Below are positions 25,756 through 35,454 of a stretch of DNA of 64,000 bases, one piece after another (the stretch's first letter is position 1; the number at the start of each line of letters is the position of its first letter). The stretch lies in assembly GCA_016719165.1 (NCBI GenBank), contig JADKAJ010000001.1:620001-684000 (forward strand), in the 5' to 3' direction. The notes under the pieces were generated by a model that was not told the origin of the DNA, did no database searches, and was given only the letters and a program-made list of their open reading frames with translations. Source of the DNA: Chitinophagaceae bacterium. Its GTDB lineage: Bacteria > Bacteroidota > Bacteroidia > Chitinophagales > Chitinophagaceae. The position numbers and the translations under genes are program-made.

Positions 25756-28700
25756 TTAAGGTTGGTTACCTGAATCTTTAGCCTGGTTACTATCCGGTTT
25801 GGCTGTATTTTGAATTGTGGTGGGGCCTTCGTTAACCGGTTTTGTTTGTGTTTGCGGTGCATATCTTGCTTCTATATCTCCCAGTACTCTCAATAATCGT
25901 TCATTGATAGGCGCTTCAGATCTTTCAAAGCCACCCCAGAAATCAGGTTTGTTATCCCTGATATAATTGTAATATTTTGCTTGTTGTTCCAGGTCTTTCC
26001 GTACTTCCTTTCTTACTTTTTCTGCCAGTTCAGTTTTTCCGGCTTTGTAACAAGCTTCCAGGTAAACAAGCGCTGTTTGGTTATGGCTATTATAACGGCT
26101 CGCCATCGCATACGGAAGATTCTCCGGGTTTATCCCTGTTTCAACTTTGTCAATTAATTTTTGCGCATCTTCTTTTCGTCCGATATCTGCCAGGTTGCCT
26201 GCCGCTTCTCCGAATATGGCTCTAATATTCAGGATGTGCCGGCGGTTTTCCTCATCAAAATAAACGCCTTTTTTATCCGCTCCGCCAAATTCATATTTGG
26301 TCATCAGGTTTTTGAACATCAGGTCGCTGTTATTATCCCTGATCTGGGTGCCACCTAATCCATTCTGACGAAGCGATTGGTCAACCACCCAATTCATCTG
26401 GGAAAATTTGTTGACAACCGGAACAAGCCGATAGGCAATACCATCTTTACGGAGGTATTGTCCAAAGCCGAGTTCACCGATCGGGGAGGTGAAATAAATA
26501 GGACGTTTCCATTTGTTGGCAGCAATGATATTCAAAATGATCAGGTCATTTTTCATCAATGCTCTTTGTGGTAATTCAAAACGGAATTCAGTCAGGATAC
26601 TGTCTGTAGGGTTGGCAGTTCCGTTTTTCAATACAACCTCCCTGTCGACGGGAACAGTTACTTTAGTTACCGGGAAAACATTCAGTGGTTCACCTCTTGA
26701 GTTATCCATTTTAGAAGGGTCATCGCTTCCTACATAATTTTTCATCATGTCATAGAGGTCGTAGAAAGCATTTTGTGAGATGCCGGGTTTCGGACTGTAC
26801 ACAACATAATTCCTGTTGTTACCCATTATTTTATCTGCATCCCATATCATATCTATTGAATCAGCTTCATTAACCTTGTAACGAAGCTGGTTGATATACC
26901 AGTCAATACCTAGTAAACTATTGTTGATAACACGGATATCCGGACGTACTCCTTCCACTTCCTGTGCATACCAAAGCGGGTAGGTGTCATTATCACCAAA
27001 AGTGAAAATGATTGCATTGGGTGCACAGCTTTCCAGGTAATCCTTTGCTATATCCGGGGCAGTGGTCTTATTACTTCTGTCATGATCATCCCATACCTGT
27101 TGTGCCATCAGTACCGGTACAGCAAGGCAAACAACTGTTGTACTCAGATTGACTATTCTTTCATTTTTTCCTGCAGAAGAGACAGCTCTTGCGAGGAAAG
27201 TAACGCCGGCTGTAACAGCAGCATATAAAACAGTAGCAAATAGTGATGTCATCAGGGCTCCATCACCACTACCGGGAAAGCAACTCATGAATGTGATAGC
27301 AAAAGTCAATACACTGCCATAGGTAAGCATATTCTTGAAAGTTAACTGGTCCGCTTTTTCACGGGCCATTCTTACCAGGGCAACAACAGCAAGACCTATC
27401 CAGATGGCGAAAGCATAGAAAGAACCTACATACGCATAGTCCCGTTCACGGGGCTGGTTGCCGGGTTGGTTCAGGTAAAGTACTACGGCAATGCCAGTGA
27501 AGAAAAAGAGCAGGAAAGTGACGATCCAGTCTTTATTATTTTTAAGGTATTGATACACACAACCGATAATCCCCAGAATAAAAGGCAACAGGTATAATTG
27601 ATTATGCGCTTTATTGTTTTTAATACTATCAGGTAATTGTGACTGATCACCCAGTCTTTTATTATCGATGAAGGAGAAGCCGCTTATCCAGTTGCCATCT
27701 CTCTTATTACCCAATCCCTGGATATCATTTTGTTTACCTGCAAAATTCCACATAAAGTATCGCCAGTACATATGACTCATCTGGTAACCAAAGAACCATC
27801 TTATATTATCACCATAGGAAGGGGCTTCATATTTTCCGGTTTGCGGGTCTTGTCCCAGTCCAAGCCATTCGGCATAGAACTGAGCATGGTATTGGTCATC
27901 GCTGGAGTCCCAGATTCTCGGAAATAATTGCTTTACATCACTTTTGAAATTGTATTCTTTTGTTCTGCCAATTGGTACATATTTATTTTCCCCTTTCACA
28001 TATTTCATTTCGCTTTCAATAAGTGGTTGTTCTTCGTCAAGATCTTCCGGTACAGAAGCGGCAAAATGAGGGCCATACACAATCGGGGCGCTGCCATATT
28101 GTTCACGGCTGAGATAATAAACCAGGCTTATCGGGTTGTCAACATTGTTCATGTCAATGGTCGGGTTGGCATTGGAACGGATAAGTGCAGTGAAATACAT
28201 AAAGTATCCCAGCATGATAAAGGCATAGCACCACAGGGAAAGCTTTATAACTTTTAGTGCGGTAGGTTTTAAGAAATAACCAAAAGCAACAGCACCACCT
28301 ATGAGTAAAAGGAAAGGCAATATTTTGAGACCATCACCCGGAACAATTACAAATGGCAGTGCAGAGAAGAACAGGAAGAGCACAAACCAAATAATAAGTT
28401 TTGTATGGGATAATGATTTCTCTTTAAAGCGGAGTGCCCATAAAATCAAAATAGATAATAAGATGAAGTAAATAGCAAAACCAGAGAAGAATGGTAGTCC
28501 AAATGAATTGACAAAGAATACATCAAACTGACCGGCAGCTTTCATTGAGTATTGAATAACTCCCACTTGAACTATACCTGTTATGAGGCAGCCGATTAAA
28601 AAGGCAACTATAGCACCTTTGGTAGTTACTTCATAACGCCTGTAATAATAAATCATCACAATGGCAGGGATGGTCAAAAGGTTCAGCAGGTGAACACCTA

Positions 28701-29286
28701 TTGAAAGTCCCATCATGAAGAAAAGGAGTACGATCCACCTGTCGCTTTTAGCCCTTGCATCCAGGTCATTGCCTGCATGCTCATCAGCATGTTCCCATTT
28801 TAACATAATCCAAAACACCAATGCTGTAAAAAAGGAGGATAATGCATACACTTCTCCTTCCACGGCACTGTACCAGAATGAATCACTGAATGTATATGCC
28901 AATGCACCAACTGCACCTGCAGCCATCGTGGTAAAAGTTTGCTGTGCGGTTAGTTGTTCGCCAGCACTTACAAACATTTTGCGGGCAAAGTGAGTGATAC
29001 TCCAGAAGAGAAATAAAATGGTGGCAGCACTGGCCAATGCACTCATAAAGTTTACGGCACTGGCAGCTGTCTGGCCATTGTCTCCAAAGAGTATAATGAA
29101 GAACCGGCCTAACAACACAAACAATGGTGCACCGGGAGGGTGGGGTAGTTGTACACCTTTGGCACTGGCAATAAACTCACCTGTATCCCACAAACTTCCT
29201 CTTGCCTCACGGGTAAGAAAATAGGTTGCCAGAGCAATAAGAAAAATAGCCCAGCCTGTAATGTTATTGACTTTTCTGAAGTTCAT
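25756..29286 (-). CDS. DUF2723 (GT117-like) multi-pass membrane protein
   Basis: An 1176-residue protein with an N-terminal half of about a dozen transmembrane helices and a soluble C-terminal half of about 450 residues. The N-terminal signature T-R-E-A-R-G-S-L-W-D-T-G-E-F and L-P-H-P-P-G-A-P is that of DUF2723. Eukaryotic TMEM260, an O-mannosyltransferase, carries the same family, so a GT-C glycosyltransferase acting on secreted proteins is a fair inference. The Asp/Glu in D-T-G-E-F would be catalytic. The C-terminal region contains TPR-like helices. Lies alone between terminator and hairpin. Confidence 0.88.
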   Translation of the reverse strand: MNFRKVNNITGWAIFLIALATYFLTREARGSLWDTGEFIASAKGVQLPHPPGAPLFVLLGRFFIILFGDNGQTAASAVNFMSALASAATILFLFWSITHFARKMFVSAGEQLTAQQTFTTMAAGAVGALAYTFSDSFWYSAVEGEVYALSSFFTALVFWIMLKWEHADEHAGNDLDARAKSDRWIVLLFFMMGLSIGVHLLNLLTIPAIVMIYYYRRYEVTTKGAIVAFLIGCLITGIVQVGVIQYSMKAAGQFDVFFVNSFGLPFFSGFAIYFILLSILILWALRFKEKSLSHTKLIIWFVLFLFFSALPFVIVPGDGLKILPFLLLIGGAVAFGYFLKPTALKVIKLSLWCYAFIMLGYFMYFTALIRSNANPTIDMNNVDNPISLVYYLSREQYGSAPIVYGPHFAASVPEDLDEEQPLIESEMKYVKGENKYVPIGRTKEYNFKSDVKQLFPRIWDSSDDQYHAQFYAEWLGLGQDPQTGKYEAPSYGDNIRWFFGYQMSHMYWRYFMWNFAGKQNDIQGLGNKRDGNWISGFSFIDNKRLGDQSQLPDSIKNNKAHNQLYLLPFILGIIGCVYQYLKNNKDWIVTFLLFFFTGIAVVLYLNQPGNQPRERDYAYVGSFYAFAIWIGLAVVALVRMAREKADQLTFKNMLTYGSVLTFAITFMSCFPGSGDGALMTSLFATVLYAAVTAGVTFLARAVSSAGKNERIVNLSTTVVCLAVPVLMAQQVWDDHDRSNKTTAPDIAKDYLESCAPNAIIFTFGDNDTYPLWYAQEVEGVRPDIRVINNSLLGIDWYINQLRYKVNEADSIDMIWDADKIMGNNRNYVVYSPKPGISQNAFYDLYDMMKNYVGSDDPSKMDNSRGEPLNVFPVTKVTVPVDREVVLKNGTANPTDSILTEFRFELPQRALMKNDLIILNIIAANKWKRPIYFTSPIGELGFGQYLRKDGIAYRLVPVVNKFSQMNWVVDQSLRQNGLGGTQIRDNNSDLMFKNLMTKYEFGGADKKGVYFDEENRRHILNIRAIFGEAAGNLADIGRKEDAQKLIDKVETGINPENLPYAMASRYNSHNQTALVYLEACYKAGKTELAEKVRKEVRKDLEQQAKYYNYIRDNKPDFWGGFERSEAPINERLLRVLGDIEARYAPQTQTKPVNEGPTTIQNTAKPDSNQAKDSGNQP

Positions 29287-29313
29287 AAATGGTTGATTTT
29301 GATAGTTCCCTCA

Positions 29314-29335
29314 GGCCACGATAGCTTTCGTGGCC
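29314..29335 (-). promoter_or_regulatory. Perfect 8-bp hairpin in the leader of the DUF2723 gene
   Basis: GGCCACGA and TCGTGGCC pair perfectly around a six-base loop, 28 bases upstream of the ATG. There is no T-run on either side, so a simple terminator is unlikely. It may affect translation or mRNA stability. The role is unknown. Confidence 0.4.
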
Positions 29336-29477
29336 GGGAGACAGCAAAAATAGGGTTTCAGGGGTAGATTTTTGTTCCCGAAATACAGTTTTAGCAATTT
29401 TAGAATAAACCAGATTTCCGCAGAGTATATGCCAGGGAAAACAGGAAGATTTTAATAAATAACAGAGAGGGGAAATA

Positions 29478-30287
29478 CTATTCAAAATAAACTCTTACAG
29501 TTTGATAGGAGAGCTGGCCTTGCCTCATTTTTTCAGAGAAGCCTTTCAATCCAAATAATCCGGCTGCATTGCCTTTGTTTATTGCAATCTCCAGGTAACC
29601 GGCACTATTGAATAATGCCAGTTTTTCCCCTTCGGGTACATCCGCATAGCTTTCGCTGATATGATCTATCGTTTCATCCCGTTTGAAGATGATCTTGAAA
29701 CCCCTGCCTTTCCGTTGCTCTTCGAATTGTTCACGGGTAATATTGACAATCACATTTTCAAAGCTGTCGATAAATATGATCTGGCCTTCTATAGAATTGT
29801 TGTCCAGCATAGGTCGCAGGTGTCTTTTTTCAAGGTATTGAACATCCGGCAAACCAATATTCTTTATTGATTCCCCGTTCACCAATTGATTAATAACATT
29901 ACCCATAACTGATGTCAGGTATATAGTGTTCTTTATTGCAGCTTTATCAAGTGGAATGCCGATAATGATCTCGGGATTATCTTCCAATATCATTGTGAGC
30001 AGGCCATTGTCTGCACAAATAAAGTATTGGTTATTATGAAATGCCAGTAATAACTGTTCAGGTTTTTTTTCAAACAGGTTTACCAGTATCAGGTGATAAG
30101 TGAAATCAGGAAAATTTTTAATAGCACTCCGGCATACATATGCAGCTTGTGGGTAATTAAAGGGAGGAATATTGTGTGAAATATCAATGATCTGAAACGC
30201 AGGATTAGTTTGTAATAGCTGTGCCTTTACTGCACCCACCAGGTAGTCAGGGTTTCCAATATCTGATGTAAGGGTTAATAAAGGCAT
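29478..30287 (-). CDS. SAM hydroxide adenosyltransferase family protein (DUF62)
   Basis: A 269-residue protein of the SAM-dependent chlorinase/fluorinase superfamily, hydroxide-using branch, which splits S-adenosylmethionine into adenosine and methionine. The N-terminal T-L-T-S-D-I-G-N-P-D-Y-L-V-G and I-I-D-I-S-H-N-I-P-P-F-N carry the conserved Asp residues. The later F-I-C-A-D-N-G-L-L and F-I-D-S-F-E-N-V-I-V-N-I complete the pattern. The real role in bacteria is unclear. It is followed at a distance of 190 bases by the DUF2723 gene. Confidence 0.9.
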   Translation of the reverse strand: MPLLTLTSDIGNPDYLVGAVKAQLLQTNPAFQIIDISHNIPPFNYPQAAYVCRSAIKNFPDFTYHLILVNLFEKKPEQLLLAFHNNQYFICADNGLLTMILEDNPEIIIGIPLDKAAIKNTIYLTSVMGNVINQLVNGESIKNIGLPDVQYLEKRHLRPMLDNNSIEGQIIFIDSFENVIVNITREQFEEQRKGRGFKIIFKRDETIDHISESYADVPEGEKLALFNSAGYLEIAINKGNAAGLFGLKGFSEKMRQGQLSYQTVRVYFE

Positions 30288-30339
30288 TTAGGCATGCAAA
30301 ATAATCTATATAAAAATAGTAAAGGGGAATATTACGTTT

Positions 30340-31149
30340 CTACTTCACCAGCTTTCCGTCTTTAAAGAAGAACTTATAGACCATGTTATCTGTCAGTTTC
30401 GGGAAAAACTTATTCAGGAACACCGTTCGTTTACCCGTAAATGTCAGCACCAGTGTCCTTTTCTTTTTACGAATGGCCGTTAAAATATGTGCAGCGCATT
30501 CTTCGGCCGACATCATCTTGCTTTCATCCATTGGCGTTTCTCCATGCGAGTCAGCATCTTTGTTCAGTGCGGCATTGCGGATATTCGAGGTGGTAAAACC
30601 AGGACAAACCCACATTACATGTACATCATCCTGCATCAGTTCTGTTTTGATCGCTTCCAACCAGCCCTGCAGGGCAAACTTACTGGCAGAATAGCCACTT
30701 CTTCCCGGCAGGCCACGATAACCGGCTATAGATGATACCCCAACTATGGTTCCCTTTCTTTCTATTATTGAGTCGAGGGCATATTTGGTACAGTAAACAA
30801 CACCGTAAAAATTAATGTCCATCACTTTTTTAATGACCTCAATATTGGCTTCTTTCAATACTGCCCTCATTGAGATACCGGCATTGTTGATAAGGATATC
30901 TACTCCTCCAAAAACCTTGATGGTGGTTTCCATAAAGCGACGGCAGTCGTTTTCATTGCTTACATCAGCAACCATTGTATGTAAAAAAGACGAAGGATAA
31001 TGTGCCTGCAACTGGTATAATTTATCACTGTTGCGTCCGCAAGTGGCTACTTTGGCACCCATATTTAATAAAGCATCCACCAGGGCTCTGCCAATGCCAT
31101 CTGTTCCGCCGGTTACAACTACTACTTTATCTTTAAAATATGCTGACAT
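30340..31149 (-). CDS. Short-chain dehydrogenase/reductase
   Basis: A 269-residue classical SDR. The cofactor loop T-G-G-T-D-G-I-G is at residues 14-21, N-N-A-G at about 88-91 and the catalytic Ser/Tyr/Lys in S-S-I-A-G-Y-R-G and Y-S-A-S-K. The C-terminal 40 residues are basic and hydrophobic, which resembles the DHRS7B-like membrane-associated group. The substrate is unknown. It lies 52 bases upstream of the DUF62 gene on the same strand. Confidence 0.9.
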   Translation of the reverse strand: MSAYFKDKVVVVTGGTDGIGRALVDALLNMGAKVATCGRNSDKLYQLQAHYPSSFLHTMVADVSNENDCRRFMETTIKVFGGVDILINNAGISMRAVLKEANIEVIKKVMDINFYGVVYCTKYALDSIIERKGTIVGVSSIAGYRGLPGRSGYSASKFALQGWLEAIKTELMQDDVHVMWVCPGFTTSNIRNAALNKDADSHGETPMDESKMMSAEECAAHILTAIRKKKRTLVLTFTGKRTVFLNKFFPKLTDNMVYKFFFKDGKLVK

Positions 31150-31325
31150 GATGATTGATTATGCCACAAACCTACTTCAAAAATGTGCAAATTGTAAATG
31201 GCATTCAGTTGTTTTAAAACAGCCTGATAAGTTGGTGGGAGAAACTATGTTTATAATTGATTGAAAAAGTTTTGGTATGAAAGCCATGAGACCGTATTTT
31301 TGCACTCCCAAAAAGGGAAAGGGTT

Positions 31326-31398
31326 GATCTCGTAGCTCAGTTGGTAGAGCACAACACTTTTAATGTTGGGGCCCTGGGTTCGAGTCCCAGCGGGATCA
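31326..31398 (+). tRNA. tRNA-Lys (anticodon TTT)
   Basis: A 73-nt cloverleaf: acceptor GATCTCG / CGGGATC with discriminator A, D-arm TAGCTCAGTTGGTAGAGC, anticodon stem CAACA / TGTTG with loop CTTTTAA (anticodon TTT), and T-arm CTGGGTTCGAGTCCCAG. CCA is not encoded. The last three bases also form the stop codon (TGA on the minus strand) of the convergent peptidase-like gene. Confidence 0.95.
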
Positions 31399-32244
31399 CA
31401 GAGAGTCCTTCGGTTCACCGGGGGACTTTTCTTTTTCTTCAGCCAGTATCGCCATCAATTTTTCAAACATCTCTTTATACTGTTCTACTTTGCCATGCTG
31501 TGTCTCAATATTGATATAGCGGCGGGCTCTTTCTCCAAAGTGAATGCTCAATGAACCGTCTTTTTTTGCTCGTTCATTATCCTGCCAGATACTGTTGTAG
31601 CCGGCATCGGCCATTTTCTGATACAAAAGGCTGTCGGTAGTTAAAATAATATCATCCACATCCTGCTGATCATTTGCATAAACGGCCCTCGCATCTTTTT
31701 GCCGGTTACCGCCGGTCATATAGCTTTTGATAGAGAAGGCTTCTTCTGTATTGTTATGTAAGGCCACTATACAGGATGCAGAATCAGGAATTAACTCCAG
31801 TACCCGCTGTGCAAATTTTTCGATTTCATCCATTGCCGGCTTACTTACACTTCGGTTATCTCTAAGCGTTTGGCCAATACCAACCCTGGAATATATCCTG
31901 TTTGGATCAAAGCCATAGGAGATGCCATTTAATTTAAAACGGATCACCCGTTGCTTGTAGTTTTCAATTTTTATTAAAGTGCCGCCTGTAATTTCCAGTA
32001 CAGCCTTAGCTCCCTCCACGGAGGCAGTTTCGTTATCATGCACATTGATACAAACAATACCATTGGCCTCGCCATATTGTAAGACAGTAATGGGAATCTT
32101 CCTGTTACCGACCTGTAAAGCAATAGATGTCCGGGAAGGGATATACCGGGCAGCAGAAACAGATACTGAATTATCACCTTCCTGTGAATGTGCAGCTATA
32201 GCGCTGAGAAAAAAAAGTATCGGGATGAAAATGATATACTTCAA
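31396..32244 (-). CDS. Exported M14-like zinc peptidase (putative)
   Basis: A 282-residue protein with a signal peptide (cleavage after A-A-H-S-Q or nearby). I do not recognise a named family. The order of motifs matches metallocarboxypeptidases and AstE-like proteins: H-D-N-E (an HxxE zinc pair, about residue 73), G-F-D-P-N-R (an Asn-Arg substrate element), A-L-H-N-N (third zinc ligand) and I-E-T near the end, as a candidate catalytic Glu. A role in peptide or amide cleavage in the periplasm is therefore an inference. The stop codon overlaps the last three bases of tRNA-Lys. Confidence 0.6.
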   Translation of the reverse strand: MKYIIFIPILFFLSAIAAHSQEGDNSVSVSAARYIPSRTSIALQVGNRKIPITVLQYGEANGIVCINVHDNETASVEGAKAVLEITGGTLIKIENYKQRVIRFKLNGISYGFDPNRIYSRVGIGQTLRDNRSVSKPAMDEIEKFAQRVLELIPDSASCIVALHNNTEEAFSIKSYMTGGNRQKDARAVYANDQQDVDDIILTTDSLLYQKMADAGYNSIWQDNERAKKDGSLSIHFGERARRYINIETQHGKVEQYKEMFEKLMAILAEEKEKSPGEPKDSL

Positions 32245-32332
32245 TGTTCGAATTTTCCTAAAGATAATATTGCTTTTGAATTATTTTATACCGGGAAAAG
32301 GGTATTTCGGCGGAAAGGCGAAAATTACCGGA

Positions 32333-33271
32333 TCAGCTGAGTTCTTCTTTCATCTTCTTCATCACATCCTTCTCTATCATCTGTTGGGCAAGATAAATCA
32401 TGTTCATAAAGGCTTTGGCGCCTGATATGCCATGGCCTATGATAACCGGTTTCGCAACACCTAATACCGGAGTGCCACCATAGTTTTCAAAATTGAAGCG
32501 ATCGAAATATTGATTGTTGACGGCTTGCTGTTGTGCAATTTCGTATAATGATTCTGCCAGTTTCAGGATGATATTACCTGTGAATCCCTCGCAAACCATT
32601 ACATCTGCTTTTTCCATCAGTACGTCACGACCTTCTATATTGCCTATAAAGTTGATGTGTTTGTTTTCTTTCAGCAGGGGATAGGTAGCCTGGGCCAGTA
32701 AGTTCCCTTTTCCTTCTTCTTCCCCCACATTTATCAATCCCACTTTAGGATTTTCTATTCCCAGGATAAGCTGGGCATAAACTGACCCCATAATGGCGAA
32801 CTGATTCAATTGTTCCGGCTTGCAATCAGCATTTAATCCAACATCCAGCAGCAAGCCGCTCCCACCGCCAATTTTAGGGATGATGGTAGAAATGGTAGGT
32901 CGTATAACACCTTCAATTGCTTTTATACTGAACAAAGCTCCTACAAGCATGGCACCGGTATTACCGGCACTTATAAAAGCATCTATTTTGCCGGAAGCCA
33001 GTAAATGGAAACCTATAGCAATGGAAGATTTTTGTTTTTCTTTTAAAGCCCTGGTGGGATGCTCATGCATATCTATTACCTGTTCTGCATGAACTGTTTT
33101 GATATTTGCAACCGGAACTTTATGTTCTGCCAGCAGGGCTTCTACCTGTTCTTTATCGCCAATCAGGAGAAGTGAGGGTGGAATATTATGATTAGATAAA
33201 AAAAGATTGATCCCCTTAACTGCTTCCAGCGGGGCAAAGTCACCACCCATCATGTCAATGCCGATAGTCAT
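32333..33271 (-). CDS. plsX: Phosphate acyltransferase PlsX
   Basis: Converts acyl-ACP to acyl phosphate at the membrane, the first step feeding PlsY in phospholipid synthesis. The start M-T-I-G-I-D-M-M-G-G-D-F-A-P at 33271 is the family N-terminus; the frame is open 8 codons further, but that extension has no homologue. S-A-G-N-T-G-A-M and E-G-F-T-G-N-I-I-L-K are conserved. The protein is 312 residues. The yceD-rpmF-plsX order is the classic bacterial arrangement, here without a following fabH. Confidence 0.96.
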   Translation of the reverse strand: MTIGIDMMGGDFAPLEAVKGINLFLSNHNIPPSLLLIGDKEQVEALLAEHKVPVANIKTVHAEQVIDMHEHPTRALKEKQKSSIAIGFHLLASGKIDAFISAGNTGAMLVGALFSIKAIEGVIRPTISTIIPKIGGGSGLLLDVGLNADCKPEQLNQFAIMGSVYAQLILGIENPKVGLINVGEEEGKGNLLAQATYPLLKENKHINFIGNIEGRDVLMEKADVMVCEGFTGNIILKLAESLYEIAQQQAVNNQYFDRFNFENYGGTPVLGVAKPVIIGHGISGAKAFMNMIYLAQQMIEKDVMKKMKEELS

Positions 33272-33364
33272 ATCAAGTAAATTACAAAACGACAAATTCC
33301 AAATTCCATCATAACGGTTCCGTTAAATGGATTTGGAATTAAATATTGATAAACCGGACAATGT

Positions 33365-33562
33365 TTATTGTGCCCTGAGAGGTGCTTTTTCAGCAACTAC
33401 TTTTCCTTTGTAGTACAATTTACCCTCACTTACATGTGCACGGTGACGAACATGTGTTTCGCCGGTTGCGCTGTCTGTTGTTAATGTTGCAGCAGTAGCT
33501 TTATAATGTGTTCTGCGCTTGGCGCTTCTTTGCTGACTGTGTCTGCGTTTCGGATTTGGCAT
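33365..33562 (-). CDS. rpmF: 50S ribosomal protein L32
   Basis: A 65-residue protein starting M-P-N-P-K-R-R-H-S, the universal start of L32, with the R-T-H-Y-K-A block. The zinc-binding cysteines of some L32 forms are absent (a C- form), typical of Bacteroidota. It lies between yceD and plsX. Confidence 0.97.
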   Translation of the reverse strand: MPNPKRRHSQQRSAKRRTHYKATAATLTTDSATGETHVRHRAHVSEGKLYYKGKVVAEKAPLRAQ

Positions 33563-33635
33563 AACTCAACTATTAAAATTCAAAAATATTTTTATACTTA
33601 TCAGTTTCTTTGATCATACCGGGACAGATAACAGT

Positions 33636-34181
33636 TTACTCTAAATCTTTAAACTTTTCCAGTCCTTTCCAGATCGGATTATCTTTTTTCCCGGTTTCTT
33701 TTACTTCCATTTTCTTCAGCATTTCCAACGCCGCTTTGTTACAATAGGGGCCATCCATCCTTTCATACTCACAGGTCTTTTGCATGGGAAGACTCAGGCT
33801 GATGAATTCATATATCCATTCTGCCACATCAATATGACTTTCTCCACGGCTGATATAATAAACATCAGGATCTTCTTCCTGGTTATTCATCAGTTCCGGC
33901 TCCTCAACCATTTTTACGGTGATGTTGAATTCATCCCATAAGTTAAGTGGCAGGTTATTGTTGCAACGGTCGCAGGTGACCTCTAATGTGCCGCCAATCT
34001 CAAATTTCAGCAGCATAAAGCTGCTTTTCCTATCCAGTGACAATTTTACATTGGCCTTGCAATTACGGAAATCCTGCTGTTGAAATGCCTCAAAGAACTT
34101 ATCATTGATCTCATAGTTGTACTCATGAACCCCGGGTTTTAATCCCACATAAGCTATCTCAAACTCCCGGCGGCGGCTCAT
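33636..34181 (-). CDS. YceD family protein (DUF177), rRNA-maturation linked
   Basis: A 181-residue member of the YceD/DUF177 family, linked in bacteria and chloroplasts to 23S rRNA accumulation. The hallmark C-D-R-C-N metal-like motif is at about residues 70-74 and a second Cys pair (C-E-Y, Y-C-N-K) is near residue 140-150. It is the first gene of the cluster followed by rpmF after 73 bases. The N-terminal strands fit the family, although sequence similarity between phyla is low. Confidence 0.88.
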   Translation of the reverse strand: MSRRREFEIAYVGLKPGVHEYNYEINDKFFEAFQQQDFRNCKANVKLSLDRKSSFMLLKFEIGGTLEVTCDRCNNNLPLNLWDEFNITVKMVEEPELMNNQEEDPDVYYISRGESHIDVAEWIYEFISLSLPMQKTCEYERMDGPYCNKAALEMLKKMEVKETGKKDNPIWKGLEKFKDLE

Positions 34182-34346
34182 TTGTCAACTTTTTAAAGAG
34201 TGTGCAAAGGTAAGGGAATAATTGGAAAGTTAATGCCTGTATTTCGATTATTTTCGCACTAGTATAAAGGCCTAACAGCCTGATTTTGAAGGTAATTAAA
34301 TTTTCACCACTTGCAACAATTTTTGACCCGATTATTTGGCCGTCTT

Positions 34347-35423
34347 ATGAAAAGCTGGAGTTGGGTACTCCTGATAGTATTGACCATTCTGATAAAGTGG
34401 GTCTCCTGGTATCCGGATTGGGTCGAAATAAATTACAGCCAGGGAGTTTATCCGGTTATATCAAGCGTACAAAGATTCCTGTTTGGATGGATTCCTTTTA
34501 GTGTGGGTGATCTTTTTTACGGATTCCTGGTCCTGGTGGTTGTATTCCGCACCTATAAATTCTTCAAATTCCTGTTCCTTCGAAAACTGACAAGACAGTT
34601 TTTCGTAATAGCCATGCAACAGGGTATTTTCTTTTTACTTTTTGTATATGTATTTTTTAATCTTCTTTGGGGGCTAAATTATAACCGGAAGGGGATCGCA
34701 GATCAATTAGAGTTACAGGTTAAGGGGTATACATTAGCGGACCTCGACACTTTAACAAGTATACTCCAAAATCGGGTTAACGGGTATGCCCCCTTTGTGA
34801 ACGAATCGCAGCGGGATTCATTCGACAGGAAAAGAACACTATTCAGCAATACAGCAGAGGCCTATAAGGAAGCAGCAAAACAATTTTCATTTCTAAAGTA
34901 TTCACCAAAGTCAATTAAGCCTTCTTTGTTCAGCTACCTGGGCAACTATCTTGGGTTCCAGGGATACTACAATCCATTTTCGGGTGAAGGGCAGGTTAAT
35001 ACTACTATTCCCCGTTTCTTAGAGCCGTTTGTAACGGCACATGAAGTAGCGCACCAGATTGGATATGCAAAAGAGAACGAAGCCAATTTTGCCGGGTTCC
35101 TTGCCTGTCGTAGTTATCCCTCCAACGTATTCAGGTATTCTATGTACCTGGATATGTATAACTATGCATTGGGTGAAGTGTATCGCAGGGATACTTCTCT
35201 TGCCAGGGCTTTCCAGAATAAAGCACACCCCCAAATTATCAAAGACCAGAAAGAATTCAGGGATTTTTACCGGCGCTACAATAACCCGGTTGAAGATCTG
35301 ATCATGTGGGGCTATGGTCATTTTCTGAAAGCAAATAACCAGCCAGCCGGGAAAAGAAGCTACAATGAAGTGGTGTCCTGGTTGGTAGCTTATTATAAAA
35401 AATTCGGCACAATGGCATTATAA
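34347..35423 (+). CDS. DUF3810 membrane protein with HExxH motif
   Basis: A 358-residue DUF3810 protein. Three N-terminal transmembrane segments include W-V-L-L-I-V-L-T-I-L-I-K and a later F-F-L-L-F-V-Y-V-F-F. A soluble domain follows containing H-E-V-A-H-Q, an HExxH zinc-peptidase site, and E-N-E-A-N-F, the probable third ligand. A membrane metalloprotease is therefore likely, with unknown substrate. The ATG at 34347 is preferred; a TTG at 34311 would add 12 residues. It is transcribed divergently from yceD. Confidence 0.85.
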   Translation: MKSWSWVLLIVLTILIKWVSWYPDWVEINYSQGVYPVISSVQRFLFGWIPFSVGDLFYGFLVLVVVFRTYKFFKFLFLRKLTRQFFVIAMQQGIFFLLFVYVFFNLLWGLNYNRKGIADQLELQVKGYTLADLDTLTSILQNRVNGYAPFVNESQRDSFDRKRTLFSNTAEAYKEAAKQFSFLKYSPKSIKPSLFSYLGNYLGFQGYYNPFSGEGQVNTTIPRFLEPFVTAHEVAHQIGYAKENEANFAGFLACRSYPSNVFRYSMYLDMYNYALGEVYRRDTSLARAFQNKAHPQIIKDQKEFRDFYRRYNNPVEDLIMWGYGHFLKANNQPAGKRSYNEVVSWLVAYYKKFGTMAL

Positions 35424-35454
35424 ACAAATATTAACTGCGGTTGTATATTTACAT

